The position numbers and the translations under genes are program-made. This document shows, piece after piece, positions 1 to 6,472 of a DNA stretch of 8,242 nt (position 1 is the first letter of the stretch; the number at the start of each line of letters is the position of its first letter). A model generated the notes under the pieces. That model searched no databases. It was not told the origin of the DNA and saw only the letters and a program-made list of their open reading frames with translations. Source of the DNA: Deltaproteobacteria bacterium (GTDB taxonomy: Bacteria > Desulfobacterota > Desulfobacteria > Desulfobacterales > JAUVGT01); assembly GCA_030593645.1 (NCBI GenBank), contig JAUVGT010000221.1:1-8242 (forward strand), given 5' to 3'.

Positions 1-57
1 AGTCCCCCAAACAAAAATCTGGACTTCGGCCCCCGTCGGAATAACGCTGCTCCAAAT

Positions 58-79
58 TTTACGAAAAAATAATCGTAAA
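58..79. promoter_or_regulatory. inverted repeat upstream of the GRE promoter, possible auxiliary regulator site
   Basis: TTTACGA (58-64) and TCGTAAA (73-79) form a perfect 7-bp inverted repeat with an 8-nt A-rich spacer. The right arm lies in AATCGTA (71-77), identical to the left half of the palindrome at 157-170. It may be a second, weaker binding site for the operon's GntR regulator about 86 bp upstream, or an activator site. The rest of 1-150 shows no gene. Confidence 0.3.
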
Positions 80-150
80 TATATGCTGACAAGCAAGTAT
101 ATAAACGTTTTCTAAATTCACCGAGAATTGTTGGCGGCAGAAAGATCCGT

Positions 151-180
151 TTGACAAATCGTATACGATTATACTATTGT
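151..180 (+). promoter_or_regulatory. sigma-70-type promoter of the GRE operon
   Basis: A perfect -35 box TTGACA (151-156) is followed after 18 nt by TATTGT (175-180), a 4/6 match to the -10 consensus. Transcription would start near 187. An alternative -10, TATACT at 170-175, leaves only a 13-nt spacer and is less likely. The spacer contains the 14-bp palindrome at 157-170, so a bound repressor would block RNA polymerase directly. Confidence 0.55.
157..170. promoter_or_regulatory. 14-bp palindromic operator, probable GntR/FCD repressor site
   Basis: AATCGTATACGATT is a perfect palindrome. Its core TCGTATACGA has the GT...AC layout known for GntR-family operators, and FCD-type members often use TNGTATACNA-like sites. 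It sits between the -35 and -10 boxes of the operon whose third gene encodes a GntR/FCD regulator, so the natural reading is an autoregulated repressor site. The motif and position are seen directly; the pairing with the regulator is inferred. Confidence 0.65.
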
Positions 181-199
181 TGAAAATCATAATAATCAT

Positions 200-204
200 G
201 GAGG
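200..204 (+). promoter_or_regulatory. ribosome binding site that decides the GRE start
   Basis: GGAGG lies 5 nt before the GTG at 210 and matches the anti-Shine-Dalgarno sequence. The longer reading from TTG 177 would begin upstream of the predicted transcription start and overlap the -10 box. The ATG at 198 overlaps this GGAGG. GTG 210 is therefore preferred. Confidence 0.65.
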
Positions 205-209
205 ATGCC

Positions 210-2606
210 GTGAGTCAAGCCAAACTTTCAACAGATAAAGCAAATGACCGTATTGCAAAGCTCCTTGAAGACTATAACAGGGCAGAACCCCATATCTGCA
301 TACAGCGGGCAAGAGCCGTCACTGATTCAAATAAGGAGAACATCGGGGCGACACCGGTATTAAAAAAAGCCAGGGCCTTTCGAAACGTGTGCAGCACCAT
401 TCCGGTCAATATCTTTGATGCTGAACTCATTGTGGGATCATCCGGTACATATAGGAGATCGGCAGGAGTCAGCCCTGACATTTCCTGGAAATGGATTGAG
501 GAAGAAATCGAAACCATCAGCGAAAGATCCCAGGATCCTTATCAAATCGCTCAAAAAGATCTGGATTTCCTGATGACTGAGATTCTGCCCTACTGGAAGG
601 GCAGATCTATTGAAGAAGCATTCCTGGCGAGGCTTCCGGAAGAAACTTCAAAAGTTGTGGTGGATACAGGGATTGTGGATAATGATTCCAAATGGAGATG
701 CGCTGTTGGAGAAATCACACCGGACTATCAGGATATACTCTTTGTGAAAGGGTTTAACGGGATCATCGAAGATGCCGGGGGAAAAATTAAAACCCTTGAT
801 ATGACGCAACCTCATGATATTGAAAAAGCGGATTTCTATTCTGCTGTTATTGAATGCGGGCAGGGTATGATTGAACTGAACCGAAGATATGCCCGGAAAG
901 CAGATGAAATGGCCGGTCAGGAAGAAAACGAACAAAGGAGAAAAGAACTGGCTGCAATTGGCAGAAACTGCCGTCGGGTTCCCGCCTACCCACCCGAAAA
1001 TTTTCGGCAGGCCATCCAGATGGTCTGGTCTGTGCAGCTTGGGAATTCGTTGTTTGAGAATGCCGTTGCCCTGAACATCGGAAGGTTTGATCAATTCATG
1101 TATCCCTTCTACAAAAAAGACATTGAAAACGGAACGCTTGATCCTGACAGCGCCCAGGAGCTTATCTCATGCCTGTGGATCAAACTGTCTGAGTGGATAT
1201 GGTTTGTTTCTAAAAATACGGCAAGTTTTTTTGCCGGATACAGTGCTTTCCAGAATCTTACGGTCGGCGGTAAGACCCGTGATGGAATTGACGGAACCAA
1301 TGATCTGACCTACATGTGTTTGAATGCCGCCAATCAGGTCAGAACCCATCAGCCCAATTTGAGTGTTCGAATCCATCCGGACTGTCCCGGTGAATTTCTG
1401 TTAAATGTATGCAGCCTGGTCAAAGAGGGAATGGGGTTCCCGGCCATTCATAACGACCGGGTCGGCACCCAGATGCTTACGGGGGTCGGACTTTCCCCGG
1501 AAGATGCCCAGGACTGGAGTAATTGCGGGTGTGTGGTTCCCCATTCCCGAAAAATCAGTGAATGGACATCGGCCTGTAACATCAACCTGGCATCAGGGGT
1601 GGAGTTTGTTCTGAATAGCGGAAAGAGCAGGGTTACGGGTGAAACTTACGGACTGGATACCGGGGCGATAGAGACACTTGATTCATTTGACACAATAAAA
1701 ACAAATTATTTCAAACAATTGCGGCATTTAATCAAACACGCGGTGATCGCTACTCACATTGCGCAGAAGACCCAGGCGGAACTTGCGCCAAGACCGTTAT
1801 TTTCTGCTTTTACACAGGGCTGTATGGAAAAGGGGCGGGATGTTACACAGGGCGGTGCGCTGTATCATGTCGGACCGGTCCTAACCGGGATCGGCATAGC
1901 AGATACGGTCAATTCTCTTGCGGCGATAAAATCATTGGTATTTAATCGTCAAACAACTGACTTGAAAACACTTTGCAGGGCCCTGGAAAATAACTGGGCC
2001 GGGTTTGAAGAGTTGAGAAACCAGGCGCTTGACTGTCCGAAATTTGGGAATGATGATGATGAGGTGGATGTCCTGGCCACAGAAATCAGTAATTTTTATT
2101 ATCAGGAAATTAAAAAATATACAGATATTTATGGAAGCAAATTCAACTCCGCGTTCATGGGGATCTCCAATTATATTCCCGCAGGCAAGGCGGTTGGTGC
2201 GACTCCATGCGGCAGAAAATCCGAAGATCCGTTGACCGAAGGGTGCTCACCCCATGCCGGAACCGATCTTACAAGCCCGACTGCGGTCATGAAGTCAACG
2301 GCCAAAATAAATCACAACAGACATGCCGGCGGAACACTTCTGAATATCAAATTTTCTCCGGATGCATTAAAAACCAGAGACGACCTGGTTAAACTTTCTT
2401 ACCTGATCAGGGGATACCTGGAACTGGATGCCTTCCATGTCCAGTTCAATGTTTTTGATAAAGAGACACTTCTGGAAGCCCAGAAAGTGCCTGATGATTA
2501 TAGACATCTCCTGGTAAGGGTGGCCGGTTACAGTGCGAAGTTCGTGACGCTTTCAAAAGAGGTTCAGGATGCCATTATGGAGCGGACATCCTATTCAGTG
2601 ATTTAA
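210..2606 (+). CDS. glycyl radical enzyme (PFL-like family) with atypical Cys-Val-Val active site, substrate unknown
   Basis: This is an oxygen-sensitive cytoplasmic radical enzyme of 798 residues, typical of non-PFL members. Numbered from GTG 210, the C-terminal loop RVAGYSA carries the glycyl radical at Gly773, 25 residues before the end. The thiyl cysteine is Cys441 in NCGCVVP. Other family landmarks are an N-terminal RARAVT segment, FQNLTVGG, SLAAIKSLVF and GGTLLNIKFSP. Eliminases such as CutC, the diol dehydratases, IslA and HypD, and also the decarboxylase HpdB, have Cys-x-Glu; here that Glu is Val443. PFL has Cys-Cys, and X-succinate synthases have a different context and are longer. 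The reaction is therefore unassigned. A decarboxylase, C-C lyase or another new subgroup is possible. No HpdC-like small subunit or microcompartment shell gene is nearby. The activase gene follows after 46 bp in the same operon. Family is certain, substrate is not. Confidence 0.93.
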   Translation: MSQAKLSTDKANDRIAKLLEDYNRAEPHICIQRARAVTDSNKENIGATPVLKKARAFRNVCSTIPVNIFDAELIVGSSGTYRRSAGVSPDISWKWIEEEIETISERSQDPYQIAQKDLDFLMTEILPYWKGRSIEEAFLARLPEETSKVVVDTGIVDNDSKWRCAVGEITPDYQDILFVKGFNGIIEDAGGKIKTLDMTQPHDIEKADFYSAVIECGQGMIELNRRYARKADEMAGQEENEQRRKELAAIGRNCRRVPAYPPENFRQAIQMVWSVQLGNSLFENAVALNIGRFDQFMYPFYKKDIENGTLDPDSAQELISCLWIKLSEWIWFVSKNTASFFAGYSAFQNLTVGGKTRDGIDGTNDLTYMCLNAANQVRTHQPNLSVRIHPDCPGEFLLNVCSLVKEGMGFPAIHNDRVGTQMLTGVGLSPEDAQDWSNCGCVVPHSRKISEWTSACNINLASGVEFVLNSGKSRVTGETYGLDTGAIETLDSFDTIKTNYFKQLRHLIKHAVIATHIAQKTQAELAPRPLFSAFTQGCMEKGRDVTQGGALYHVGPVLTGIGIADTVNSLAAIKSLVFNRQTTDLKTLCRALENNWAGFEELRNQALDCPKFGNDDDEVDVLATEISNFYYQEIKKYTDIYGSKFNSAFMGISNYIPAGKAVGATPCGRKSEDPLTEGCSPHAGTDLTSPTAVMKSTAKINHNRHAGGTLLNIKFSPDALKTRDDLVKLSYLIRGYLELDAFHVQFNVFDKETLLEAQKVPDDYRHLLVRVAGYSAKFVTLSKEVQDAIMERTSYSVI

Positions 2607-2652
2607 CACGGGTCAATAGAACCGATCCCAGGGGACTTTTTAAGATTAATAG

Positions 2653-3528
2653 ATGTTTTTGAATATTCAAAGATGGAGCCTTCATGACGGCCCGGGCATT
2701 AGAACAACTGTTTTTTTCAAAGGGTGTCCTTTAAGGTGCCGGTGGTGCAGCAACCCGGAATCCTGGGATTTTGAAAAGCAGCTTCTTATTTTTAAAAACA
2801 GATGTACGTCATGCGGCACCTGTGTGGATGTCTGTCCTGAGAAAGCCGTGATAAGGAAGGATGGAAACATCAAATATGATTCGGATCAATGCGCCCTGTG
2901 CGGCCGCTGCATCAAATCCTGTCCGGAAGGGGCACGCGAGCTTGCGGGCCTTGATTTAAGTGGCGGCGATGTCCTTAAGATTGTGGAGAGAGACTCTGTT
3001 TTTTACCAGACTTCAGGCGGCGGTATCACCTTTTCAGGAGGGGAACCTTTTTCTCAAATAGATTTATTAAGCACCCTGGTTAAAAAATGCGCATATTTGG
3101 GAATACATACATCTGTTGAAACCTCGGGTTATTTTTCGATGGACAAAGCCGCCAAGACTCTTGAAAAAATGAATCATATCACTATTGATATTAAGCATGT
3201 TGATGATTGCATCCATAAAAATCTTACCGGTGTTTCCAACAGAAAAATAATTCAGAATATCATTGATGTCGATAGAGCAGGAAAGAACATAACGTTAAGA
3301 ATACCGCTTGTCAAAAATTTGACAGACACAGACGTGAACATCAAAGGTATTGTGAAAATCGCTAAACAGCTTGAACACCTTACATGTATAGAACTGATGA
3401 CCTATCATGAACTGGGTATCTTTAAATATGACGGTCTGGGGATTGGATATGATTCGAGTATGGTCCCGTCTGATAAAACAAATGATATCGCAAAATATAT
3501 CAAAAGCTTTGGGATAAAATGTCTATGA
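2653..3528 (+). CDS. glycyl radical enzyme activating protein (radical SAM, two extra Fe4S4 clusters)
   Basis: This activase uses reductive cleavage of S-adenosylmethionine to abstract H from the glycine of the upstream GRE. It has 291 residues. The radical-SAM motif Cx3Cx2C is Cys25, Cys29 and Cys32, after the family signature HDGPGIRTTVFFKGCP. An inserted ferredoxin-like domain follows with two CxxCxxCxxxC sets (Cys51/54/57/61 and Cys80/83/86/90), as in activases of CutC, HypD and HpdB but not in PflA. The SAM-binding segment GGGITFSGGEP is at about 122-132. The start is fixed by an in-frame TAG just before ATG 2653. The nearest purine-rich site (AGGGGA, 2630-2635) is 17 nt away, so translation may be weak, which would suit a catalyst needed in small amounts. 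The end overlaps the regulator gene. Confidence 0.95.
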   Translation: MFLNIQRWSLHDGPGIRTTVFFKGCPLRCRWCSNPESWDFEKQLLIFKNRCTSCGTCVDVCPEKAVIRKDGNIKYDSDQCALCGRCIKSCPEGARELAGLDLSGGDVLKIVERDSVFYQTSGGGITFSGGEPFSQIDLLSTLVKKCAYLGIHTSVETSGYFSMDKAAKTLEKMNHITIDIKHVDDCIHKNLTGVSNRKIIQNIIDVDRAGKNITLRIPLVKNLTDTDVNIKGIVKIAKQLEHLTCIELMTYHELGIFKYDGLGIGYDSSMVPSDKTNDIAKYIKSFGIKCL

Positions 3529-4199
3529 ACAGTTCAATATCAAATATGTCGAAATTCACCGGCAGTACCTCGGAGTTCATTGCTCAAACGCTCAGGATAG
3601 CGATTTTTAAAGGAAAATATAAAGCCAATCAACCTTTGCGGCAGGACCGGATCGCCAAAGAGCTGAATGTCAGCAAGATTCCTTTGCGTGAAGCACTTGT
3701 CCAGTTGAAATCCGAAGGACTGGTAGTTTTTCTGCCCAATCGCGGTGCTGTTGTTTCAATGCTTTCACCTGCTGAAGTCAGGGAGATATTTTCCATGCGG
3801 CTGGCCCTGGAATCTTTAGCCGTTGAAAAAGCGGTTCCCAATATTCGTGAAGCAGAGTTGATTCGTGCCCGGAGCGTCTTAAAGATTATTGACAGAGAAA
3901 AAGATAAAAGTACCTGGAGTGATTTGAACCGGGAGTTCCATGAAATACTGTATAAACCTTCAAATATGAGGCTGCTGCTCAATACCATTCAAACCCTGCA
4001 TAATAATGTGGGAAGATACCTGGTCATTTATCTTGACCGTCTTTCCGGCACTGAAGCTTCCCGGGAAGAACACTGGGGTATTCTGGATGCATACAAAGAA
4101 AAGAATATTGATAAAGCCCAAAGTATTTTAAAGACACATCTTGGCAAAGCAGAAGAACATCTTATGAGATTTCTCGGGGAGTTCTCGGAAGTGGATTAA
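3519..4199 (+). CDS. GntR-family transcriptional regulator with FCD ligand-binding domain
   Basis: This DNA-binding regulator of 226 residues probably controls the operon it ends. The N-terminal winged helix-turn-helix (about 18-80) shows the GntR pattern: LRQDRIAKELNVSKIPLREAL, then EGLVVFLPNRGAVV. The C-terminal FCD all-helical domain (about 85-220) keeps likely metal/ligand positions: Asn137 with His141 in NREFH (many FCD proteins have Asp at the first), His185 and His207. FCD proteins usually sense organic acids, so the effector may be the GRE substrate or product. The gene overlaps the activase stop by 10 bp. A second ATG at 3525 overlaps the TGA as ATGA and is an equally plausible start. 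Its likely operator is the palindrome at 157-170. Repressor is more likely than activator because of the operator's place in the promoter spacer. Confidence 0.92.
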   Translation: MSMNSSISNMSKFTGSTSEFIAQTLRIAIFKGKYKANQPLRQDRIAKELNVSKIPLREALVQLKSEGLVVFLPNRGAVVSMLSPAEVREIFSMRLALESLAVEKAVPNIREAELIRARSVLKIIDREKDKSTWSDLNREFHEILYKPSNMRLLLNTIQTLHNNVGRYLVIYLDRLSGTEASREEHWGILDAYKEKNIDKAQSILKTHLGKAEEHLMRFLGEFSEVD

Positions 4200-4213
4200 A
4201 AACCTTTGATCAG

Positions 4214-4250
4214 GTGGAGGAGCAGCCAACTGGCGCTGCCCTCCACTTTT
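4214..4250 (+). terminator. rho-independent terminator of the GRE operon
   Basis: GTGGAGG-a-GCAGC (4214-4226) pairs with GCTGCCCTCCAC (4235-4246), giving 12 base pairs with a single bulged A and an 8-nt loop, followed by TTTT (4247-4250). It begins 15 bp after the regulator stop codon and closes the three-gene operon. The U tract is short, but the stem is very stable. Confidence 0.75.
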
Positions 4251-4254
4251 ACAG

Positions 4255-4322
4255 GCGTAGCCTTCCAAAGCCACCCTTGCGAGGGAGTAGCTATGCGAAT
4301 TCCCGCTTGGTTTCAGGGATTC
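4255..4322 (+). other. cluster of small hairpins in convergent spacer
   Basis: Three stems lie in a row: GCGTAGC (4255-4261) with GCTATGC (4290-4296, one G-T pair), enclosing CCCT-tgcg-AGGG (4274-4285), then GAATTCCC (4297-4304) with GGGATTC (4316-4322, one bulge). There is no open reading frame. This may be a fragment of a mobile element, a structured RNA, or part of the operon 3' end. I do not recognise a family. Confidence 0.3.
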
Positions 4323-4340
4323 AAAGATTCGTGTGAGCCC

Positions 4341-4349
4341 GGGGGGGGG
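4341..4349. repeat. G9 homopolymer tract
   Basis: Nine consecutive G residues follow AGCCC in non-coding sequence. A tract of this length is prone to slippage or sequencing error. No gene on either strand depends on it, so there is no evidence of phase variation here. Confidence 0.8.
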
Positions 4350-4378
4350 CTATGTTTTCTTGTTTTATGATTAATTGA

Positions 4379-4647
4379 GGGGTCGGGGCGTTTCTCTATG
4401 AAGCAACCGCCCCATGAATAATCCATTCTGGAATCGTACAAACTCAAGCAGAAGGTCTCGAAAAAGAAAGAACAAATATCTTTTTTAAACAATATGTTAG
4501 GGAGTTATGGTGTCACAGCGATTTAAATCAGGGCCGGGCAGCAGTTGTTCTTTCTTAACGATCCCTAATGCATTCAGACAGTGTACGATTCCAGAACGGA
4601 TTATTCATTCCGCCTAACTTTAAGCTTTGCTTGAAAACCCCCGACCC
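4379..4647. repeat. about 270-bp imperfect inverted-repeat element, MITE-like or insertion remnant
   Basis: Two arms align in inverse orientation with conserved spacing. The outer block is GGGTCGGGG (4380-4388) with CCCCGACCC (4639-4647). The core is 27 bp at 4414-4440 against 4582-4608 with one mismatch (it begins ATGAATAATCC). The inner block is AAGAAAGAACAA (4464-4475) with TTGTTCTTTCTT (4545-4556). About 69 bp remain in the centre. No ORF or transposase remnant is visible and I see no clear target duplication. The element fills most of the convergent spacer between the regulator gene and the AhpD-like gene. A non-autonomous transposable element is the best guess; a long hairpin RNA is an alternative. 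Confidence 0.65.
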
Positions 4648-4673
4648 ATCCGTTATATTTAATCCGATTTCGA

Positions 4674-5171
4674 TTACCCTGAAAATTGCGGATCAATTTT
4701 TATATGGGAAAGGTGGTTCACATAGTTGGTAATGGTTTTAAGCCCGATCAGGGCTACAATTTCATATACCTGTTGGCGATCTATCCCGGATCCTTCCAGC
4801 TCGTTTAAATCTCTTTCGTTCAGCCAGCCTTTCTTTTCCATGATTCTCCGTGTGACCATCACCAGGCCCGACAGGCGGCTGTTCCGGGGTGTGCCTCCGG
4901 ACTGGATTGCGGTCACATCTTCACTGGATGTTCCCATGGCTATCCCGGCGGCTCGATGGGCGGCCTGGCAGTATTTGCATTTATTTTCCGTGGAAACGGC
5001 CAGACAAACAATTTGTTGTTCCTGGTGTGTCAGGGTTGCTGCTTCACCCATGATGTCCTGCCCTTTAAGGTAAACTTGCAAAGCGGCGGGACTCTTTCCC
5101 AATTCTTCGATTATGTTCGGTAGAAAACCAAATTTTTCTTCTACTGCTTTGAATATATTTTCTATGCTCAT
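4674..5171 (-). CDS. AhpD-like / carboxymuconolactone decarboxylase family protein
   Basis: This cytoplasmic all-helical protein of 165 residues belongs to the AhpD/CMD superfamily. The redox motif CKYCQAAH places the CxxC at Cys65/Cys68 and the conserved His at 72, with Glu51 in LTHQEQQI upstream as the probable proton-relay residue. This active-site pattern is that of thiol peroxidase (alkylhydroperoxidase) members rather than of true gamma-carboxymuconolactone decarboxylases, which lack the cysteines. A role in peroxide or organic-hydroperoxide removal would suit an anaerobe exposed to oxygen, but many relatives have no known substrate. The start ATG has a strong AAGGAGG site 5 nt upstream. 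It has its own promoter in the 227-bp gap behind it and converges on the GRE operon. No ahpC partner is visible. Confidence 0.88.
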   Translation of the reverse strand: MSIENIFKAVEEKFGFLPNIIEELGKSPAALQVYLKGQDIMGEAATLTHQEQQIVCLAVSTENKCKYCQAAHRAAGIAMGTSSEDVTAIQSGGTPRNSRLSGLVMVTRRIMEKKGWLNERDLNELEGSGIDRQQVYEIVALIGLKTITNYVNHLSHIKIDPQFSG

Positions 5172-5313
5172 GATAGCCTCCTTATTTCATCATAATCATC
5201 TCAAATTTTTATAATCCAGACGCATATGTCAGAAGTAATTTTTAAACCTCCAGCTGGTGAATTGTTCCCGCATTGGAATTGGGCCTGATGGAGATTTAAA
5301 AGCCTCTAATTAT

Positions 5314-5341
5314 ACAATATGACCGACCATCTTCTCGTCAA
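5314..5341 (-). promoter_or_regulatory. probable promoter of the AhpD-like gene
   Basis: Read on the minus strand, TTGACG (complement of 5336-5341) is followed after 16 nt by TATTGT (complement of 5314-5319). A better -10 hexamer, TATAAT (complement of 5309-5314), is 21 nt from the same -35. One of these likely drives the AhpD-like gene with an about 130-140-nt leader. Nothing else is evident in 5172-5398. Confidence 0.4.
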
Positions 5342-5398
5342 GCCCCAACTATCATTTTTATTTTTGAATCCGGATAATGTTTAAATTTTCTGAATCGA

Positions 5399-6097
5399 TC
5401 AGAGTTTTATACAGGCTTGTTCGTCTTCTAAATATTCTCCCATAAGCAGCCTGTTTTTGGGCGTGATAGCGGTGGGGATTTTCTGGGTCACAATCCTGTA
5501 TCCTTTTGATTTAAGCCTTACCGCCCTGACCGTATCCACGGCAAGGGTTTTATCCATCCAGCCTTCAAGGCCGTTTGTGGAAGATTTTTTTAAGTCATGG
5601 CAGCAGGGCATAACCGCTACCCTGGCATGCTTTTCCACGGCCTTATCGATAATTATATCGGTTAAACGTCCGCAGGCATGAACCGATACCACGATATCGC
5701 CGGGATGAACGGTGACTTCTTTTACAGGCACTTTTTTGTAAATGATTCTGTTTTTCAGTCTCGGCCAGGTTTCAATCAAAGACCCGGATAATTTTTTTAC
5801 GTTTAAGGGGATTTCTTTGTCCACGGCAATGGCTGTCTTTGAGCTGTCATCAAGTATGAGCATGATATGCGCCAATAGGCCGTGACCGCAGGCAAGATCT
5901 AAGATTCTGCCTCCCCTGTATCTTCGCCGGACTCTTTTTGCCGTCTCCCATGCTTCATGGAGCTCCTTTCTCGGCAGCGTTCCGGCGCGGCAGACAGCCC
6001 GTGCAATTTTATCAAAAAGGCTGCTGCCTTGAAATAGTTCCTGCTGCCGGGGGGTCAGTCTGTTTTTTGAAGATTTTTTCATCATTAAAACATACAT
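5399..6097 (-). CDS. class I SAM-dependent methyltransferase, METTL25/Methyltransf_32-like
   Basis: This is a probable SAM methyltransferase of 232 residues from the first ATG; a GTG at 6115 would add six residues, and two more ATGs follow at 6085 and 6082. No start has a good ribosome site. Numbered from the GTG, motif I is ILDLACGHG (71-79), the acidic residue ending strand 2 is Asp99 in AVDKE, and strand 4 reads VVSVHACGRLTD (141-152). PCCHD (169-173) and the C-terminal TPKNRLLMGEY complete the pattern. The HACG-LTD plus PCC combination is typical of the Methyltransf_32 group that includes METTL25-like and GSTCD-like proteins. The bacterial substrate is unknown; RNA or a protein are possible. 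A weak minus-strand promoter (TTGTTG, 18 nt, GATAAT, complement of 6133-6162) lies upstream. The 227-bp gap and separate promoter make co-transcription with the AhpD-like gene uncertain. Confidence 0.82.
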   Translation of the reverse strand: MYVLMMKKSSKNRLTPRQQELFQGSSLFDKIARAVCRAGTLPRKELHEAWETAKRVRRRYRGGRILDLACGHGLLAHIMLILDDSSKTAIAVDKEIPLNVKKLSGSLIETWPRLKNRIIYKKVPVKEVTVHPGDIVVSVHACGRLTDIIIDKAVEKHARVAVMPCCHDLKKSSTNGLEGWMDKTLAVDTVRAVRLKSKGYRIVTQKIPTAITPKNRLLMGEYLEDEQACIKL

Positions 6098-6175
6098 GAT
6101 TGTCTGTCTATTCACAAGTCATTGCAGCAGTAATTATCGGTGAATATTTTGAAAAACAACAAAAGCACTCCGTAT

Positions 6176-6197
6176 GTCATACCGGCGGCGGAGGCTG
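6176..6197. repeat. degenerate fragment of the CATTCCGG palindromic repeat
   Basis: GTCATACCGGCGGCGGAGGC resembles the reverse complement of the right end of the element at 6247-6353 (GTCATTCCGGCGGAGGC), with one substitution and a small insertion. It looks like a decayed partial copy in the opposite orientation. The rest of 6116-6246 holds no gene that I can see. Confidence 0.45.
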
Positions 6198-6246
6198 TGT
6201 CACAATATCATTTTTTAGTAGCTAAATATGTCAGTTTTCCTCATTC

Positions 6247-6353
6247 CGTCATTCCGGACGCAGCGGAGCGGAGATCCGGGCACCTAGTGAAGCTTTAGCG
6301 CTATCCAGAGAACTTGTTGATATCACTGGATTCCGGCCTCCGCCGGAATGACG
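6247..6353. repeat. 107-bp palindromic intergenic repeat with CGTCATTCCGG ends
   Basis: Perfect 11-bp terminal inverted repeats, CGTCATTCCGG (6247-6257) and CCGGAATGACG (6343-6353), bound the element. The right end also holds an internal hairpin, ATTCCGG-cctccg-CCGGAAT. A partial duplication, TCATTCCG, precedes the left end (6241-6248). Repeats with GTCATTCCGG...GGATTCCGGC ends are widespread in intergenic DNA of Desulfobacterota and some other bacteria and are thought to be small non-autonomous elements. There is no coding capacity. Confidence 0.75.
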
Positions 6354-6438
6354 TTGAATTTGTGATAGCGGTTATACATTTTAAAGTGGAATCAAACGAT
6401 TAGAGGTGCAATTTTATAAGCAATCCCCTTGCAGGGGT

Positions 6439-6472
6439 GCCCGCCGTCGATAGGTCTACGGCGGGTCTTTTT
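6439..6472 (+). terminator. strong rho-independent terminator with overlapping alternative hairpin
   Basis: CCCGCCGT (6440-6447) pairs perfectly with ACGGCGGG (6458-6465) around a 10-nt loop, and TCTTTTT (6466-6472) follows. A second hairpin, CGGGTC-ttttt-GACCCG (6462-6478), shares the right arm and cannot form at the same time. A CCCC-ttgca-GGGG stem (6425-6437) precedes it. No gene on the plus strand ends here, so it may end a small RNA starting in 6354-6420, or insulate the downstream promoter. Confidence 0.65.

Noticed and set aside
648..1614. Shorter ORFs on both strands inside the GRE gene
   Set aside because: They overlap a strongly conserved gene in other frames and show no ribosome sites or recognisable domains.
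3629..3988. 119-residue minus-strand ORF inside the regulator gene
   Set aside because: It lies entirely within the well-supported GntR/FCD gene and has no recognisable domain.
210..4199. Microcompartment-linked or benzylsuccinate-synthase-type GRE system
   Set aside because: No shell-protein genes or small Bss subunits are adjacent, and the active-site context and length differ from X-succinate synthases.
4582..4647. Integron attC-like core GCCTAAC at 4612-4618
   Set aside because: No properly spaced GTTRRRY partner or typical attC arms are present, and there is no integrase or cassette gene in the window.
6404..6465. Resemblance to a lysine riboswitch (AGAGGTGC near the start, then GGGG and CGCCG)
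   Set aside because: The segment is far shorter than the usual roughly 170-nt aptamer and lacks the five-way junction helices; the match is limited to short strings.
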